Counted from the stretch's first letter, positions 29,110-37,780 are shown. The stretch is 64,000 nt of DNA from Streptomyces typhae (GCF_009755605.1 NZ_WPNZ01000015.1:124001-188000); one strand, 5' to 3'. Notes: generated by a model from the sequence alone, not told the origin. Program-made: numbers and translations.

Positions 29110-30227
29110 CAGCGGACCGGCACGAACGCGAGCTGAGAGTGCACTGGAACTCGCCGCTCAGCGGGCAGCAGAAGGCGTCGGGGAAGTACCGGACCGGCGA
29201 GCTCGACTTCGACGGGATCGTCGACTTCGCACGGGAAGCGGACCGCCTGGGCGTCGACTCGCTCCTCATGGGGATCGGCTTCCACATGCCCGATCCGCTC
29301 CCGATGCTCGGCGCCCTGGTCCGCGAGACCCGTCGCGTCAAGTTCCTCCTCGCCTACCGTCCCGGGCTGCTCCCGCCGACGCTCTTCGCCCAGGTGGTCA
29401 ACACGGTCTCGTGGATGTCGGACGGGCGGATATCCCTCAACCTGGTCGCGGGCACCTCCCCGGCTGAGCAGGCGTACTACGGGGACTTCCTCGCCCACGA
29501 CGAGCGCTACGCACGCTCCGGCGAGTTCCTGGACATCCTCCACCGGCTCTGGCGCGGCGAGACCCCGCTGTCCTACGAGGGCGACCACTACCGCATCGAG
29601 GACGCGCGGCTCGGCCTGGGCTACAAGGGCGGGGGCCGGCCCGAGATATACATCAGCGGGGCGTCCGAGGTGGCCCGGCGGACCGCCGTGGACCACGGCG
29701 ACTGCTGGCTGCGGTACGGCGACACCCCCGAGGGCCTCGCCGCGGCGGCGGAGCCCGTCCTGGCGCGGGGCGGCCGGGTGGGAACGCGCATGCATGTGCT
29801 GGCGAGGGAGAGCCGGGCGCGAGCGCTGGCGGATCTCACCGCGATGATGCGCGATCCCGACGAGGAGCACCGCGAGCGGATCGCCGCTGCCGTGGCCTCC
29901 TCCGACTCCGTCGCCGTGCACACGTCCTTCCGGCTGGCCGAGTCGGCGGACGCCGACTGGCTCTCTCCCATGCTGTTCTCCGGTGCCGTGGCCTATCGCG
30001 GCGGTCCGGCCCTCTGCGTCGTGGGCAGTTACGAGGAAGTCGCGGCGTACCTCTACCGGTACAAGGAGGCAGGGATCAGCGAGTTCATCTTCTCCGGCTG
30101 GCCGACGAGGGAGGAGATGCGGATCTTCTACACCCGTGTACTGCCGCTGCTGCGCCGCCTGGAACGCGCCGGGCGCCGCGCCGACCGTACGAGGGTGGAC
30201 ACACCGGTGTCCGCTCGTGCCCGGTGA
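29106..30227 (+). CDS. LLM-class flavin-dependent monooxygenase
   Basis: Protein of 373 residues, luciferase-like TIM barrel: FDGIVDFAREADRLGVDSLLMGIG, VKFLLAYRPGLLPPTLFAQVVNTVSWMSDGRISLNLVAG and PEIYISGASEVARRTAVDHGD. It is close in form to SsuD-type two-component monooxygenases, which need reduced FMN from a separate reductase, here probably the product at 22409-22912. It may oxidise a C-S, C-N or C-H position. GTG 29106 overlaps the PhyH stop (GTGA), with GGAAGAGG upstream. Last gene of the rightward set; hemC converges 18 bases later. Confidence 0.87.
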   Translation: MTADRHERELRVHWNSPLSGQQKASGKYRTGELDFDGIVDFAREADRLGVDSLLMGIGFHMPDPLPMLGALVRETRRVKFLLAYRPGLLPPTLFAQVVNTVSWMSDGRISLNLVAGTSPAEQAYYGDFLAHDERYARSGEFLDILHRLWRGETPLSYEGDHYRIEDARLGLGYKGGGRPEIYISGASEVARRTAVDHGDCWLRYGDTPEGLAAAAEPVLARGGRVGTRMHVLARESRARALADLTAMMRDPDEEHRERIAAAVASSDSVAVHTSFRLAESADADWLSPMLFSGAVAYRGGPALCVVGSYEEVAAYLYRYKEAGISEFIFSGWPTREEMRIFYTRVLPLLRRLERAGRRADRTRVDTPVSARAR

Positions 30228-30245
30228 GCGAGCGAGCCAGTGGGC

Positions 30246-31193
30246 TCAGTGCGCGATGGAGTCGATCAACTCCCGCGCGCCCTGCCGCAGCAGGGTCACG
30301 GCGACGGACGTGCCGAGGGTCGCAGGGTCGAGGGGGCCGGCCCATTCGTGGGCGTTGAGCACCCTCTTGCCGTCGGGCGTGAACACCTTCGCGCGCAAGG
30401 ACAGGTCACCGCTCGGCTCGCAGCGGGCGTAGCCCGCGATCGGCGAGTTGCAGTGTCCCTGGAGCACGTGCAGGAACATCCGCTCGGCGGTGGCCTCCCG
30501 CCAGGCGTTCCGGTCGCCGAGGCCGCTCACGGCGTCGATGGTCGTGGCGTCGTCCTCGCGGCACTGGAGGGCGAGGATCCCGGCACCGATGGGCGGGCAC
30601 ATCGTCTCGACGGAGAGGATCTCGGAGATGTGCTCCGTCGCGCCGATGCGCTCGAGACCGGACACGGCGAGCAGCAGCGCGTCCGCCTCGCCGCCCGCCA
30701 GCTTCGCCAGCCTGCGGCCCGCGTTGCCGCGCATCGGTACGCAGGTCAGATGCGGGTGGGACGCGGCGAGCTGGGCGATGCGGCGCACCGACGAGGTGCC
30801 GATGCGGCTGCCCGCGGGCAGGTCGTCGAGGGTCCGGCCCGCGGGGTCGATCAGCGCGTCGCGGATGTCGTCGCGCTGGAGGAACGCGGCGAACGTCGTG
30901 CCCGCGGGCAGCGGCCGGTCCGCCGGTACGTCCTTGACGCAGTGCACCGCGAGATCGGCCTCCCCGGCGAGCAGCGCCGCGTCCACCTCCTTGGTGAACG
31001 CGCCCTTGCCGCCGAGCGCGGACAGGTCGCCCATCCAGCGGTCCCCGGACGTGGTCACGGGCAGCACCTCGGTGCGGATGCCGGGGTGGCGGGCGGCGAG
31101 TTCGGCGCGTACGCGCTCCACCTGCGCGAGGGCCATGGGGGAGGAGCGGGAGACGATGCGGATCAGCTCGGGAGCGGACATGCCGTACACCAT
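30246..31193 (-). CDS. hemC: Hydroxymethylbilane synthase (porphobilinogen deaminase)
   Basis: Protein of 311-315 residues with hallmark segments: RIVSRSSPMALAQV, HCVKDVPADRP, RDDIRDAL, GTSSVRRIAQL, RGNAGRRLAKL and the dipyrromethane-attachment cysteine in LQGHCNSPIAGYA. It polymerises four porphobilinogens into hydroxymethylbilane. The Cys loop reads HCNSPIAG, not the commoner GGCxxPxGA form, so this may be a second, divergent copy rather than the one in a main haem operon. Starts at 31193 (MVYGMSAPE) or 31181 are both weakly supported. No other haem gene adjoins. Confidence 0.9.
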   Translation of the reverse strand: MVYGMSAPELIRIVSRSSPMALAQVERVRAELAARHPGIRTEVLPVTTSGDRWMGDLSALGGKGAFTKEVDAALLAGEADLAVHCVKDVPADRPLPAGTTFAAFLQRDDIRDALIDPAGRTLDDLPAGSRIGTSSVRRIAQLAASHPHLTCVPMRGNAGRRLAKLAGGEADALLLAVSGLERIGATEHISEILSVETMCPPIGAGILALQCREDDATTIDAVSGLGDRNAWREATAERMFLHVLQGHCNSPIAGYARCEPSGDLSLRAKVFTPDGKRVLNAHEWAGPLDPATLGTSVAVTLLRQGARELIDSIAH

Positions 31194-31300
31194 AGGGCCT
31201 GCCGCTCGAGCTTCCGCAGTGGAGGCTGCGCCAACTGGGTTGTCGGCGTCGGTGGTTGGGCCGACGGGGGTGCGTCTGGGACAATGCGCCGTCCGCCGCG

Positions 31301-32806
31301 TCAGCGCTCGCGGCCGCACTCCCCCGGCTCCAGGGGCGGGGACGTCACCGCCATGTTGGCCGTGCAGTGCGGGGTGTTGCCCTCCTCGCCGTGCCAGTCC
31401 TCGGGGCGCGGCCGGACGAAGGCGAGGGCCGCGAAGGACGCCAGGGCGAACAGGCCCGCGCAGCCCCAGGCCGCTTTGCCGAACGCGCTGTCGAGGGCGT
31501 CCGGGTCGGCGTACGCGGTGCCGGTGAGGCCCACCGCGAGCGGCAGCGCGGCGACGACGAGGAGCTGCGCGATGCGGGCCGCCGTGTTGTTGACGCCGCT
31601 GGCGAGACCGGCGCGGCCCGCGTCCACCGACGCGAGCACGGTCGCCGTGAGCGGGGCCACGAACAGGCTCATGCCGAGTCCGAGGACGACGACGGCGGGC
31701 AGCACGTCGACGGCGTACGAGGCTCCGGGGCCGATCCGCAGCATCAGCAGGACACCCGCGGCGGCGATCAACGGGCCCGCGGACAGCGGCAGGCGGGGGC
31801 CGACCCGCCGCGCCAGGTCGCCCGCGGGCGCGGAGAGCAGCAGCATCAGGACGGTGATGGGCAGGGTGGCCGTACCGGCCTGGAGCGCGTCGTAGCCGAC
31901 CGTCGTCTGCAACTGCACGGGCAGCATGAACAGGATCCCGCCGATGGCCGCGTACAGACACAGCGTCATGGCGTTCGCGGCGGAGAACAGGCCGGAGCGG
32001 AACAGTTCGAGGGGCAGCATCGGGTCGCGGCGGCGGTGCTCGACGAGCAGGAACACCGCGCCCGCGGCGAGCCCGACGAGCCCCGGCACCACGGTAGTGA
32101 GGACCGACGCGTCACCGGAGGCGCCGATCAGCGCGAAGCTCACGCCCGCGAGGAACAGCGCGGCGAGCACCGCGCCCAGCACGTCGAACCGCTGCCCGGC
32201 GGCGTGCTCGTCGTGGCTCTCCGGCACGTGCCGCGCCGCCACCAGGACGAGCGCCGCCAGCGGCACGTTGATGAGGAAGATCCAGCGCCAGCCCGGCCCG
32301 TCGATCAGCCAGCCGCCGAGGAACGGGCCGACGGCGCCCGCGACGCCGCCGAGACCCGACCACGCGCCGACCGCCCGCGCCTGGTCCCGCGGCCGGAACG
32401 ACGCGCGCACCAGGGCGAGGGAGCCGGGCGTGAGCAGGGCGCCGCCCACACCCTGGAGGGCCCGCGCCGCGATCAGGGTGCCCACGTCCTGAGCGAGGCC
32501 GCACAGCGCGGAGGCGAGCGCGAACCACACGACGCCGATGACGAGCGTGCGGCGGCGCCCGATGCGGTCGCCGAGCGCTCCGCCGAGGAGGAGCAGCGCG
32601 GACAGCGTCAGCATGTAGGCGTTGACCACCCACTGCAATGAGGAGATGGACGCGTCCAGGTCGCGGCCGAGGGTGGGCAGGGCGACGTTGACGACCGTGC
32701 CGTCGAGCATGGCCATGCCGGACGCAAGGACGGCGCTCGCGAGGACCCAGCGGCCCCGCGCGGAGGCCAGGGCCACGCCATCGGCGCCACCGGGCGACGC
32801 CGTCAC
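31301..32806 (-). CDS. DHA2/EmrB-QacA-type MFS drug exporter
   Basis: Protein of 501 residues with about 14 membrane segments. The first segment carries motif D1 (MLDGTVVNVALPTL), followed by motif A (GGALGDRIGRRRTLV) and motif C (GLGGVAGAVGPFLGGWL). These proton-coupled exporters expel hydrophobic drugs. GTG 32806 is preceded by GGGTGG. It lies leftward next to a second exporter of the same subfamily. Substrate unknown; export of the product of the neighbouring biosynthetic locus is possible but not shown. Confidence 0.87.
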   Translation of the reverse strand: MTASPGGADGVALASARGRWVLASAVLASGMAMLDGTVVNVALPTLGRDLDASISSLQWVVNAYMLTLSALLLLGGALGDRIGRRRTLVIGVVWFALASALCGLAQDVGTLIAARALQGVGGALLTPGSLALVRASFRPRDQARAVGAWSGLGGVAGAVGPFLGGWLIDGPGWRWIFLINVPLAALVLVAARHVPESHDEHAAGQRFDVLGAVLAALFLAGVSFALIGASGDASVLTTVVPGLVGLAAGAVFLLVEHRRRDPMLPLELFRSGLFSAANAMTLCLYAAIGGILFMLPVQLQTTVGYDALQAGTATLPITVLMLLLSAPAGDLARRVGPRLPLSAGPLIAAAGVLLMLRIGPGASYAVDVLPAVVVLGLGMSLFVAPLTATVLASVDAGRAGLASGVNNTAARIAQLLVVAALPLAVGLTGTAYADPDALDSAFGKAAWGCAGLFALASFAALAFVRPRPEDWHGEEGNTPHCTANMAVTSPPLEPGECGRER

Positions 32807-32896
32807 CGGACCACCACCCTTCTGCCCTGCCGGCCTGCTGACCTGATCGTGTGGGGGCGTCTGCGTCCCGGTCGTGCGGAACGCCTGCGCGCCCGC

Positions 32897-34588
32897 CTAC
32901 ATGTGGACGGCGCCGTCGTTCATATGGCTGTTGGCGGGACGCCCCCTGCGATAGAGCACGACCGTAACGGCGAAGCCGACGGCGAAGAAGAGCGCCGACC
33001 ACCAGTACGCCGTCTCATAGCTCCGCATCTGTGCCTCGGCCTGCGCCTGCGGGGTCGGTCTGCGGCCGGAGAGGTAGTTCGAGGCGGCGGTCGTGGCGAG
33101 GGTGTTGAGCAGCGCGGTGCCGATCGAGCCGCCCACCTGCTGGCTGGTGTTGACCATCGCGGAGGCCACGCCCGCGTCGTGCGCGGCGACGCCCGCCGTC
33201 GCCATGCTCATCGCCGGGGCGAAGATCAGACCGAGGCCGAGACCGGCGACGAGCAGCGGCGGCAGCACGTGCAGTCCGTATCCGCTGGTGGTCTCAAGGG
33301 CCGTCAGCCAGGCCATGCCCACCGCCGAGAGCGCCATGCCGAGCGGCACGATCGGCTTCGCGCCGAACCGCGGCACGAGCACGTTCGTGGTCAGCACGGA
33401 CACCACGACCATCACCGCGACCATCGGCAGGAACGCGAGGCCGGTCTTGATGGGTGTGTAGCCGAGGATCTGCTGCATGTAGTACGTCAGGAACAGGAAC
33501 ACGCCGAACATGCCGGCGCCCGAGATGAACATCGCCAGGAACGACGCGCCCCGGTCCCGGTCGAGCACCACCCGCAGCGGGAGCAGCGGATGCGCGGCAC
33601 GCGTCTGCCACCAGGCGAAGGCCGTCAGGAGTACGGCCCCGATGACGAGGAAGCCCCAGGTCAGCGGGTCGCCCCAGGCGTGGGTCTCGGCGTTGGAGAA
33701 GCCGTAGACGATGCAGAACAGGCCCGCGGACACCAGGACGGTGCCGGGCACGTCGAGCCTCGGCCGGTCGTCCGGGGCGCCGGGGTGCAGCAGCCGCGCA
33801 CCGCCGATCATCGCGATCGCGGCGAAGGCGAGGTTCACGTACAGGCACCAGCGCCAGTCCAGGTACTCCGTCAGGACGCCGCCGAGCAGCAGCCCGACCG
33901 CCGCGCCGGAGCCCGCGACGGCGCCGTAGATGCCGAACGCCTTCGCGCGCTCGCGCGGATCGGTGAACGTCGTCGTGAGCAGCGAGAGCGCGGCGGGCGC
34001 GAGGAGCGCGCCGAACACGCCCTGTAGGGCGCGGGCCGCCACCAGCATGCCGAAGCTGGTGGCCGCGCCGCCCACCGCGGAGGCCACCGCGAACCCGGCG
34101 AGGCCCGCGAGGAACACGCCCTTGCGGCCGACCAGGTCGGCGATGCGCCCGCCGAGCAGCAGCAGACTGCCGAACGCGAGGGCGTAGGCGGTGACGATCC
34201 ACTGCCGGTTGCCGTCGGTGAAGCCCAGGTCGCGCTGCGCGGACGGCAGCGCGATGTTCACGATCGTCGCGTCCAGGACCACCATGAGCTGGGCGATGGC
34301 GATGACGGCGAGGATCAGCCAGCGGTGCTCGTGCTTGCCGCCGGTGTGCTGCGGCGCCGCGGTGGCCGACGGGGCGGCGGTGGCGGGTGGGGCCGGTTGC
34401 GACGCGGGTTGCGGTATGCCCTCCGGTATGGCGTCCGGGCCGGGGGTGGCGGGGCCTTGGGGGCCACCGGGGCGTCCAGGGCCTTCAGGGGTTCCAGGGG
34501 TGCCAGGGGTTCCGGGACCTCCTGAGCCGGAGGCCCCGGAACTTGCGCCTGGGCCTGAGTCGGGGCCGGGGCCGGGCGAGCGGTCCAT
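32897..34588 (-). CDS. DHA2-type MFS exporter with a collagen-like N-terminal tail
   Basis: Protein of 563 residues. Residues 1-85 are disordered and rich in Gly-Pro (GPGTPGTPGTPEGPGRPGG). About 14 membrane segments follow with motif D1 (VLDATIVNIALPSAQRDLG), motif A (GGRIADLVGRKGVFL) and motif C (GAVAGSGAAVGLLLGG). SD GGAGG at five bases before ATG 34588. It is a probable drug or metabolite exporter. The tail is unusually long for the family and coded by degenerate short repeats. Confidence 0.87.
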   Translation of the reverse strand: MDRSPGPGPDSGPGASSGASGSGGPGTPGTPGTPEGPGRPGGPQGPATPGPDAIPEGIPQPASQPAPPATAAPSATAAPQHTGGKHEHRWLILAVIAIAQLMVVLDATIVNIALPSAQRDLGFTDGNRQWIVTAYALAFGSLLLLGGRIADLVGRKGVFLAGLAGFAVASAVGGAATSFGMLVAARALQGVFGALLAPAALSLLTTTFTDPRERAKAFGIYGAVAGSGAAVGLLLGGVLTEYLDWRWCLYVNLAFAAIAMIGGARLLHPGAPDDRPRLDVPGTVLVSAGLFCIVYGFSNAETHAWGDPLTWGFLVIGAVLLTAFAWWQTRAAHPLLPLRVVLDRDRGASFLAMFISGAGMFGVFLFLTYYMQQILGYTPIKTGLAFLPMVAVMVVVSVLTTNVLVPRFGAKPIVPLGMALSAVGMAWLTALETTSGYGLHVLPPLLVAGLGLGLIFAPAMSMATAGVAAHDAGVASAMVNTSQQVGGSIGTALLNTLATTAASNYLSGRRPTPQAQAEAQMRSYETAYWWSALFFAVGFAVTVVLYRRGRPANSHMNDGAVHM

Positions 34589-34705
34589 GGTGACCTCCAG
34601 ACCCCCCTGCCTCGAGTGCCTCCAGCAACGCCCCCGTCACACGCTAAGCGCCCCGCCTCGGCCCCGCGACCCGGCCGATCACCGGGGTGCTCACGGGCCG
34701 AGGCC

Positions 34706-36022
34706 CTACCGAGGCCCGCGCCCGCCCGGCTCGTCGGTCGGCACGGAGTGCGCCGCGGGAGCGGCGGGCTCGTCCGTGGGCACGGGGTTCGCGGCAGGTG
34801 CGGCGGGCTCGTCCGTCGGCACGGCGTGCGTGGCGGGAGCGGCGGGCACCCCGGCACCGGTGCGCCCCGTCACCTTCCCGACCAGCGCCGCGACCGGCTC
34901 CGCGTAGCGCGCGGTGAGGGGGCCGATGACGACCAGGATGAGGACGTACGCCGTGGCCATCGGGCCGAGGGACGGCTCGACGCCCGCCGTGACCGCGAGG
35001 CCCGCGATCACGATGGAGAACTCGCCGCGGGCGACCAGGGCGCCACCGGCACGCCAGCGGCCCTTGACGGAGATCCCGGCCCGCCGCGCGGCCCAGTAAC
35101 CGGTGGCGATCTTCGTGCACGCGGTGAGGGCGGCGAGGGCGAGCGCCGGGAGCAGCACCGGAGGAATGCTCGCCGGGTCGGTGTGCAGGCCGAAGAAGAC
35201 GAAGAACACGGCGGCGAACAGATCCCGCAGGGGAGCGAGCAGGCTGTGCGCGCCCTCGGCGACCTCTCCGGACAGCGCGATGCCGACGAGGAACGCGCCC
35301 ACGGCGGCGGACACCTGGAGCTGCTGCGCGATGCCCGCGACGAGGATCGTGAGGCCGAGGACCACCAGGAGCAGTTTCTCCGGGTCGTCGCTCGACACGA
35401 ACCGCGAGATGACGCGGCCGTAGCGCACCGCGACGAACAGCACGAGCCCGGCGGCGCCGAGCGCGATCGCCAGGGTGAGACTGCCCGCGGCCAGGCCCAC
35501 GCCCGCGAGGAGCGCGGTGATGATGGGCAGGTAGACGGCCATGGCGAGGTCCTCGAGGACGAGGATGCTCAGGATGACGGGCGTCTCGCGGTTGCCGAGC
35601 CGCCCCAGGTCGCCGAGGACCTTCGCGATGACGCCCGAGGACGAGATCCAGGTGACACCGGCGAGGACGACGGCGGCGACGGGCCCCCAGCCCATCAGCA
35701 GGGCGGCGGCCGCGCCGGGCAGCGCGTTGAGCGTGCAGTCGACGATCCCGGCCGGGTACTGGGTCTTGAGGTTGCTGACGAGATCGCTGGCCGTGTATTC
35801 GAGGCCGAGCATCAGGAGCAGCAGGATGACGCCGATCTCGGCGCCTATGGCGACGAACTCCTCGCTGGTGCCGAGCGGCAGGATGCCGCCCGTACCGAAG
35901 GCCAGCCCGGCGAGGAGGTACAGCGGGATCGGGGAGAACTGGAAACGGCCGGCGAACCGGCCGAGGAGCCCGAGCGCGAGAATGATCGCGCCGAACTCGA
36001 TGAGCAGAACGGCAGAGTGCAT
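34706..36022 (-). CDS. KhtU/CpeB-like CPA2 cation:proton antiporter
   Basis: Protein of 438 residues with about 12 membrane segments: IEFGAIILALGLLGRFAGRF, LMLGLEYTASDLVSN, SSSGVIAKVLGDLG, LVLEDLAMAVYLPI with the conserved acidic pair, and FFVFFGLHTDPASIPP. The C-terminal tail has three 13-residue repeats of PAAPATHAVPTDE type, coded by 39-base units. KhtU of Bacillus exports K+ under control of KhtT; Streptomyces CpeB is similar. SD GGGAG at seven bases. Four bases separate it from the upstream KhtT-like gene. Confidence 0.87.
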   Translation of the reverse strand: MHSAVLLIEFGAIILALGLLGRFAGRFQFSPIPLYLLAGLAFGTGGILPLGTSEEFVAIGAEIGVILLLLMLGLEYTASDLVSNLKTQYPAGIVDCTLNALPGAAAALLMGWGPVAAVVLAGVTWISSSGVIAKVLGDLGRLGNRETPVILSILVLEDLAMAVYLPIITALLAGVGLAAGSLTLAIALGAAGLVLFVAVRYGRVISRFVSSDDPEKLLLVVLGLTILVAGIAQQLQVSAAVGAFLVGIALSGEVAEGAHSLLAPLRDLFAAVFFVFFGLHTDPASIPPVLLPALALAALTACTKIATGYWAARRAGISVKGRWRAGGALVARGEFSIVIAGLAVTAGVEPSLGPMATAYVLILVVIGPLTARYAEPVAALVGKVTGRTGAGVPAAPATHAVPTDEPAAPAANPVPTDEPAAPAAHSVPTDEPGGRGPR

Positions 36023-36026
36023 GCGC

Positions 36027-36512
36027 TCACTCCCGGCCGAGTATCTCGGCGGCGCCCTCGACGCCTTCCCGGGTGCCGATCACGATGAGGGTGTCCCCGC
36101 CCGCGAGCCGGAAGTCGGGCGTGGGCGAGGGGATGGCCTCGGCCCGTCGCAGCACCGCGACGACCGACGCGCCGGTCTCGGTGCGCAGCTGCGTGTCGCC
36201 GAGGACCCGGCCGTTCCAGTGCGAGGTCGCCGCGACCTCGATCCGCTCGGCGACCAGGCCCAGATCGGTGGTGTGCAGCAGATTGGGGCTGTGGTGCGTC
36301 GGCAGCAGCGCGTCCACCAGCGCGGCGGCCTCCCCGGAGCCGAGCCGTACGGAGAGCGCGCAGGCGTCCGGGTCGTCGGAGCGGTAGGCGCTGAGCGTCC
36401 GGCTGCCGTCCCGGTGTGCCACGACGGACAGCCGCTGCTGTTCGCGTGTGGTCAGGTCGTAGCGCATGCCGATGCCTGGCAGCGGCGTTCGGCTCATACG
36501 TGATGCGGACAC
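36027..36512 (-). CDS. KhtT/CpeA-like RCK_C regulator of the antiporter
   Basis: Protein of 161 residues. The N-terminal half (MRYDLTTREQQRLSVVAHRDGSRTLSAYR) is as in KhtT; the C-terminal TrkA-C/RCK_C domain is HWNGRVLGDTQLRTETGASVVAVLRR and FRLAGGDTLIVIGTREGVEGAAEIL. RCK_C domains of this type bind c-di-AMP in KhtT and CpeA and gate the antiporter. Binding residues here were not checked. GTG 36512 has GGGAG four bases upstream; the in-frame ATG at 36497 lacks an SD. Operon with the antiporter. Confidence 0.85.
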   Translation of the reverse strand: MSASRMSRTPLPGIGMRYDLTTREQQRLSVVAHRDGSRTLSAYRSDDPDACALSVRLGSGEAAALVDALLPTHHSPNLLHTTDLGLVAERIEVAATSHWNGRVLGDTQLRTETGASVVAVLRRAEAIPSPTPDFRLAGGDTLIVIGTREGVEGAAEILGRE

Positions 36513-36556
36513 AGCTCTCCCTGGTGGGGGTGGGTTATTTCGTGCTCATGCCACCT

Positions 36557-36579
36557 TATCGGTCATGATTTTGCCGATA
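36557..36579. promoter_or_regulatory. Inverted repeat upstream of the antiporter operon
   Basis: TATCGG (36557-36562) and CCGATA (36574-36579) flank an 11-base A/T-rich spacer, 45 bases 5' of the KhtT-like start. It is a candidate operator or promoter element in an otherwise gene-free stretch (36513-36776). An open stretch from ATG 36565 was not called for lack of an SD. Confidence 0.4.
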
Positions 36580-36776
36580 CTTGATGGTCTGCGGCGGGAC
36601 AGTGACGCCGGGCAGGGCCGCTCCGCCGCGCCACGGATACTAGATGCTTCAACATTCCACGATCATGTCGGCATTCCCACCGACGTTTCCACCGGCGTTC
36701 CCACCGACGCTCCCGCCGGCGGCCTCGACGCCGCCGAGGCCGCGCGGGCGGTGACGCTCATGAGGCCGGAGAGCCG

Positions 36777-37067
36777 CTAGCTCAGCCCCGCGATGTCCGC
36801 GGCCTTGCCGGCCATGGTCGTCGTTCCGGTGACGTTGGTCGTGGTGAAGCGGTCGGTCTCCAGACGGTCGACGGTGTCGGCGAGCGCCCCGACGGTCTCG
36901 GCGAGGTGGAAGTCCTTGACCGGGTTCTTCAGAGCCTCGGTGCTGAGGTTCTTGTCGAGGAGCTGAGGGCTCCCGCCGGGCGACTCGTGGCTGGCGACGG
37001 CGGGGGACGCGGCCCCCAGCGCCATCGCGATTCCGACGACTCCGGCAGCGGCCTTGGCGATGTTCAC
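36777..37067 (-). CDS. Small secreted protein, unknown function
   Basis: Protein of 96 residues with a clear Sec signal peptide (MNIAKAAAGVVGIAMALGAASPAVA, cleavage after AVA). The mature part of about 70 residues is polar, with NPVKDFHLAETVGALADTVDRLE and a Thr-rich end. GTG 37067 has AAGGGA seven bases upstream. No homologue is recognised; small secreted proteins of this kind are common in Streptomyces. Confidence 0.75.
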   Translation of the reverse strand: MNIAKAAAGVVGIAMALGAASPAVASHESPGGSPQLLDKNLSTEALKNPVKDFHLAETVGALADTVDRLETDRFTTTNVTGTTTMAGKAADIAGLS

Positions 37068-37303
37068 GTGCGGTATCCCTTCATCGGGCGCGCGCCCGGG
37101 GGAGCGCGACGACTTCGCCGTCGCTGCGCCGCATCGCGGGGCGCTGGGCGCGCTGCCGGAACAGGTAACGCCGTCCGGCCCGCGGAGGTGACGCCGGATC
37201 ACTCGTCCGCCGCGCCCCCGGCACCGCGCAAGATCGGCCGACTGTGGCGCAGCCCGGACACCGGCGTCACACCCCCGGCACGGCCGCCGGGCACGCTGAC
37301 GGC

Positions 37304-37780
37304 ATGACCCACATGACCACGCGGGCTCCGCGCCCCAGGGTGAGCCGGGGCGTCAAGCGTTTCTGGCTCGGCGCGCTGCTCGTCGTCGCAGGCTCGGTCG
37401 TCGTCACCCTGTTCGGATACGTGGGGCACTCGCGGGTGCTCAGGCTCCAGGAGCACGGTGTCTTCGTCCGGGGCACGGTCGTGGCCGTCACCACCGACGG
37501 CGACGGCCGGACGAGGAGCCTCACCGTGCGGTTCCGGCCCTCGGCCGGAGGCGGCCCCGTCACCGCCGAACTGCCGACGTCGCCGCCGCTGCCGAAGGCG
37601 GAGGAGGGCCGCCCCATCGACGTCGTGTATCACACCGACGACACCTCCGACGTGCTGACGAAGGCGCAGGTGCGCAACGAGGAGCCGGACCTGAACCCGC
37701 TGTCGGTCTCGGGTCTCCTCGTCATCGGCGGCGGCCTGTTCGTGGTGGCGTCGGCGGCGTGGCGGCCCCGCCGCCGCTGA
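37304..37780 (+). CDS. DUF3592-like membrane protein
   Basis: Protein of 158 residues with two membrane segments (FWLGALLVVAGSVVVTLFGYVG and SVSGLLVIGGGLFVVASAAW) flanking an extracytoplasmic beta-rich domain of about 85 residues (GVFVRGTVVAVTTDGDGRTRSLTVRFRPSAGG, IDVVYHTDDTSDV). This is the DUF3592 topology; role unknown. The start could be ATG 37304 or 37313; no strong SD. Transcribed divergently from the small secreted protein. Confidence 0.68.
   Translation: MTHMTTRAPRPRVSRGVKRFWLGALLVVAGSVVVTLFGYVGHSRVLRLQEHGVFVRGTVVAVTTDGDGRTRSLTVRFRPSAGGGPVTAELPTSPPLPKAEEGRPIDVVYHTDDTSDVLTKAQVRNEEPDLNPLSVSGLLVIGGGLFVVASAAWRPRRR

Noticed and set aside
21010..30227. Assignment as a nikkomycin/polyoxin-type nucleoside cluster because of an enolpyruvyl-transferase fold, ATP-grasp and PhyH genes
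   Set aside because: No radical-SAM NikJ/PolH-like enzyme or nucleoside-handling genes are present, so the match is only partial.
21010..30227. Phosphonate biosynthesis
   Set aside because: No PEP mutase or phosphonopyruvate decarboxylase gene is visible in the window.
36565..36780. Small plus-strand frame starting MILPILDGLRRD
   Set aside because: No SD, repeat-derived composition (GIPTDVSTGVPTDAP) and no family; probably leader DNA.
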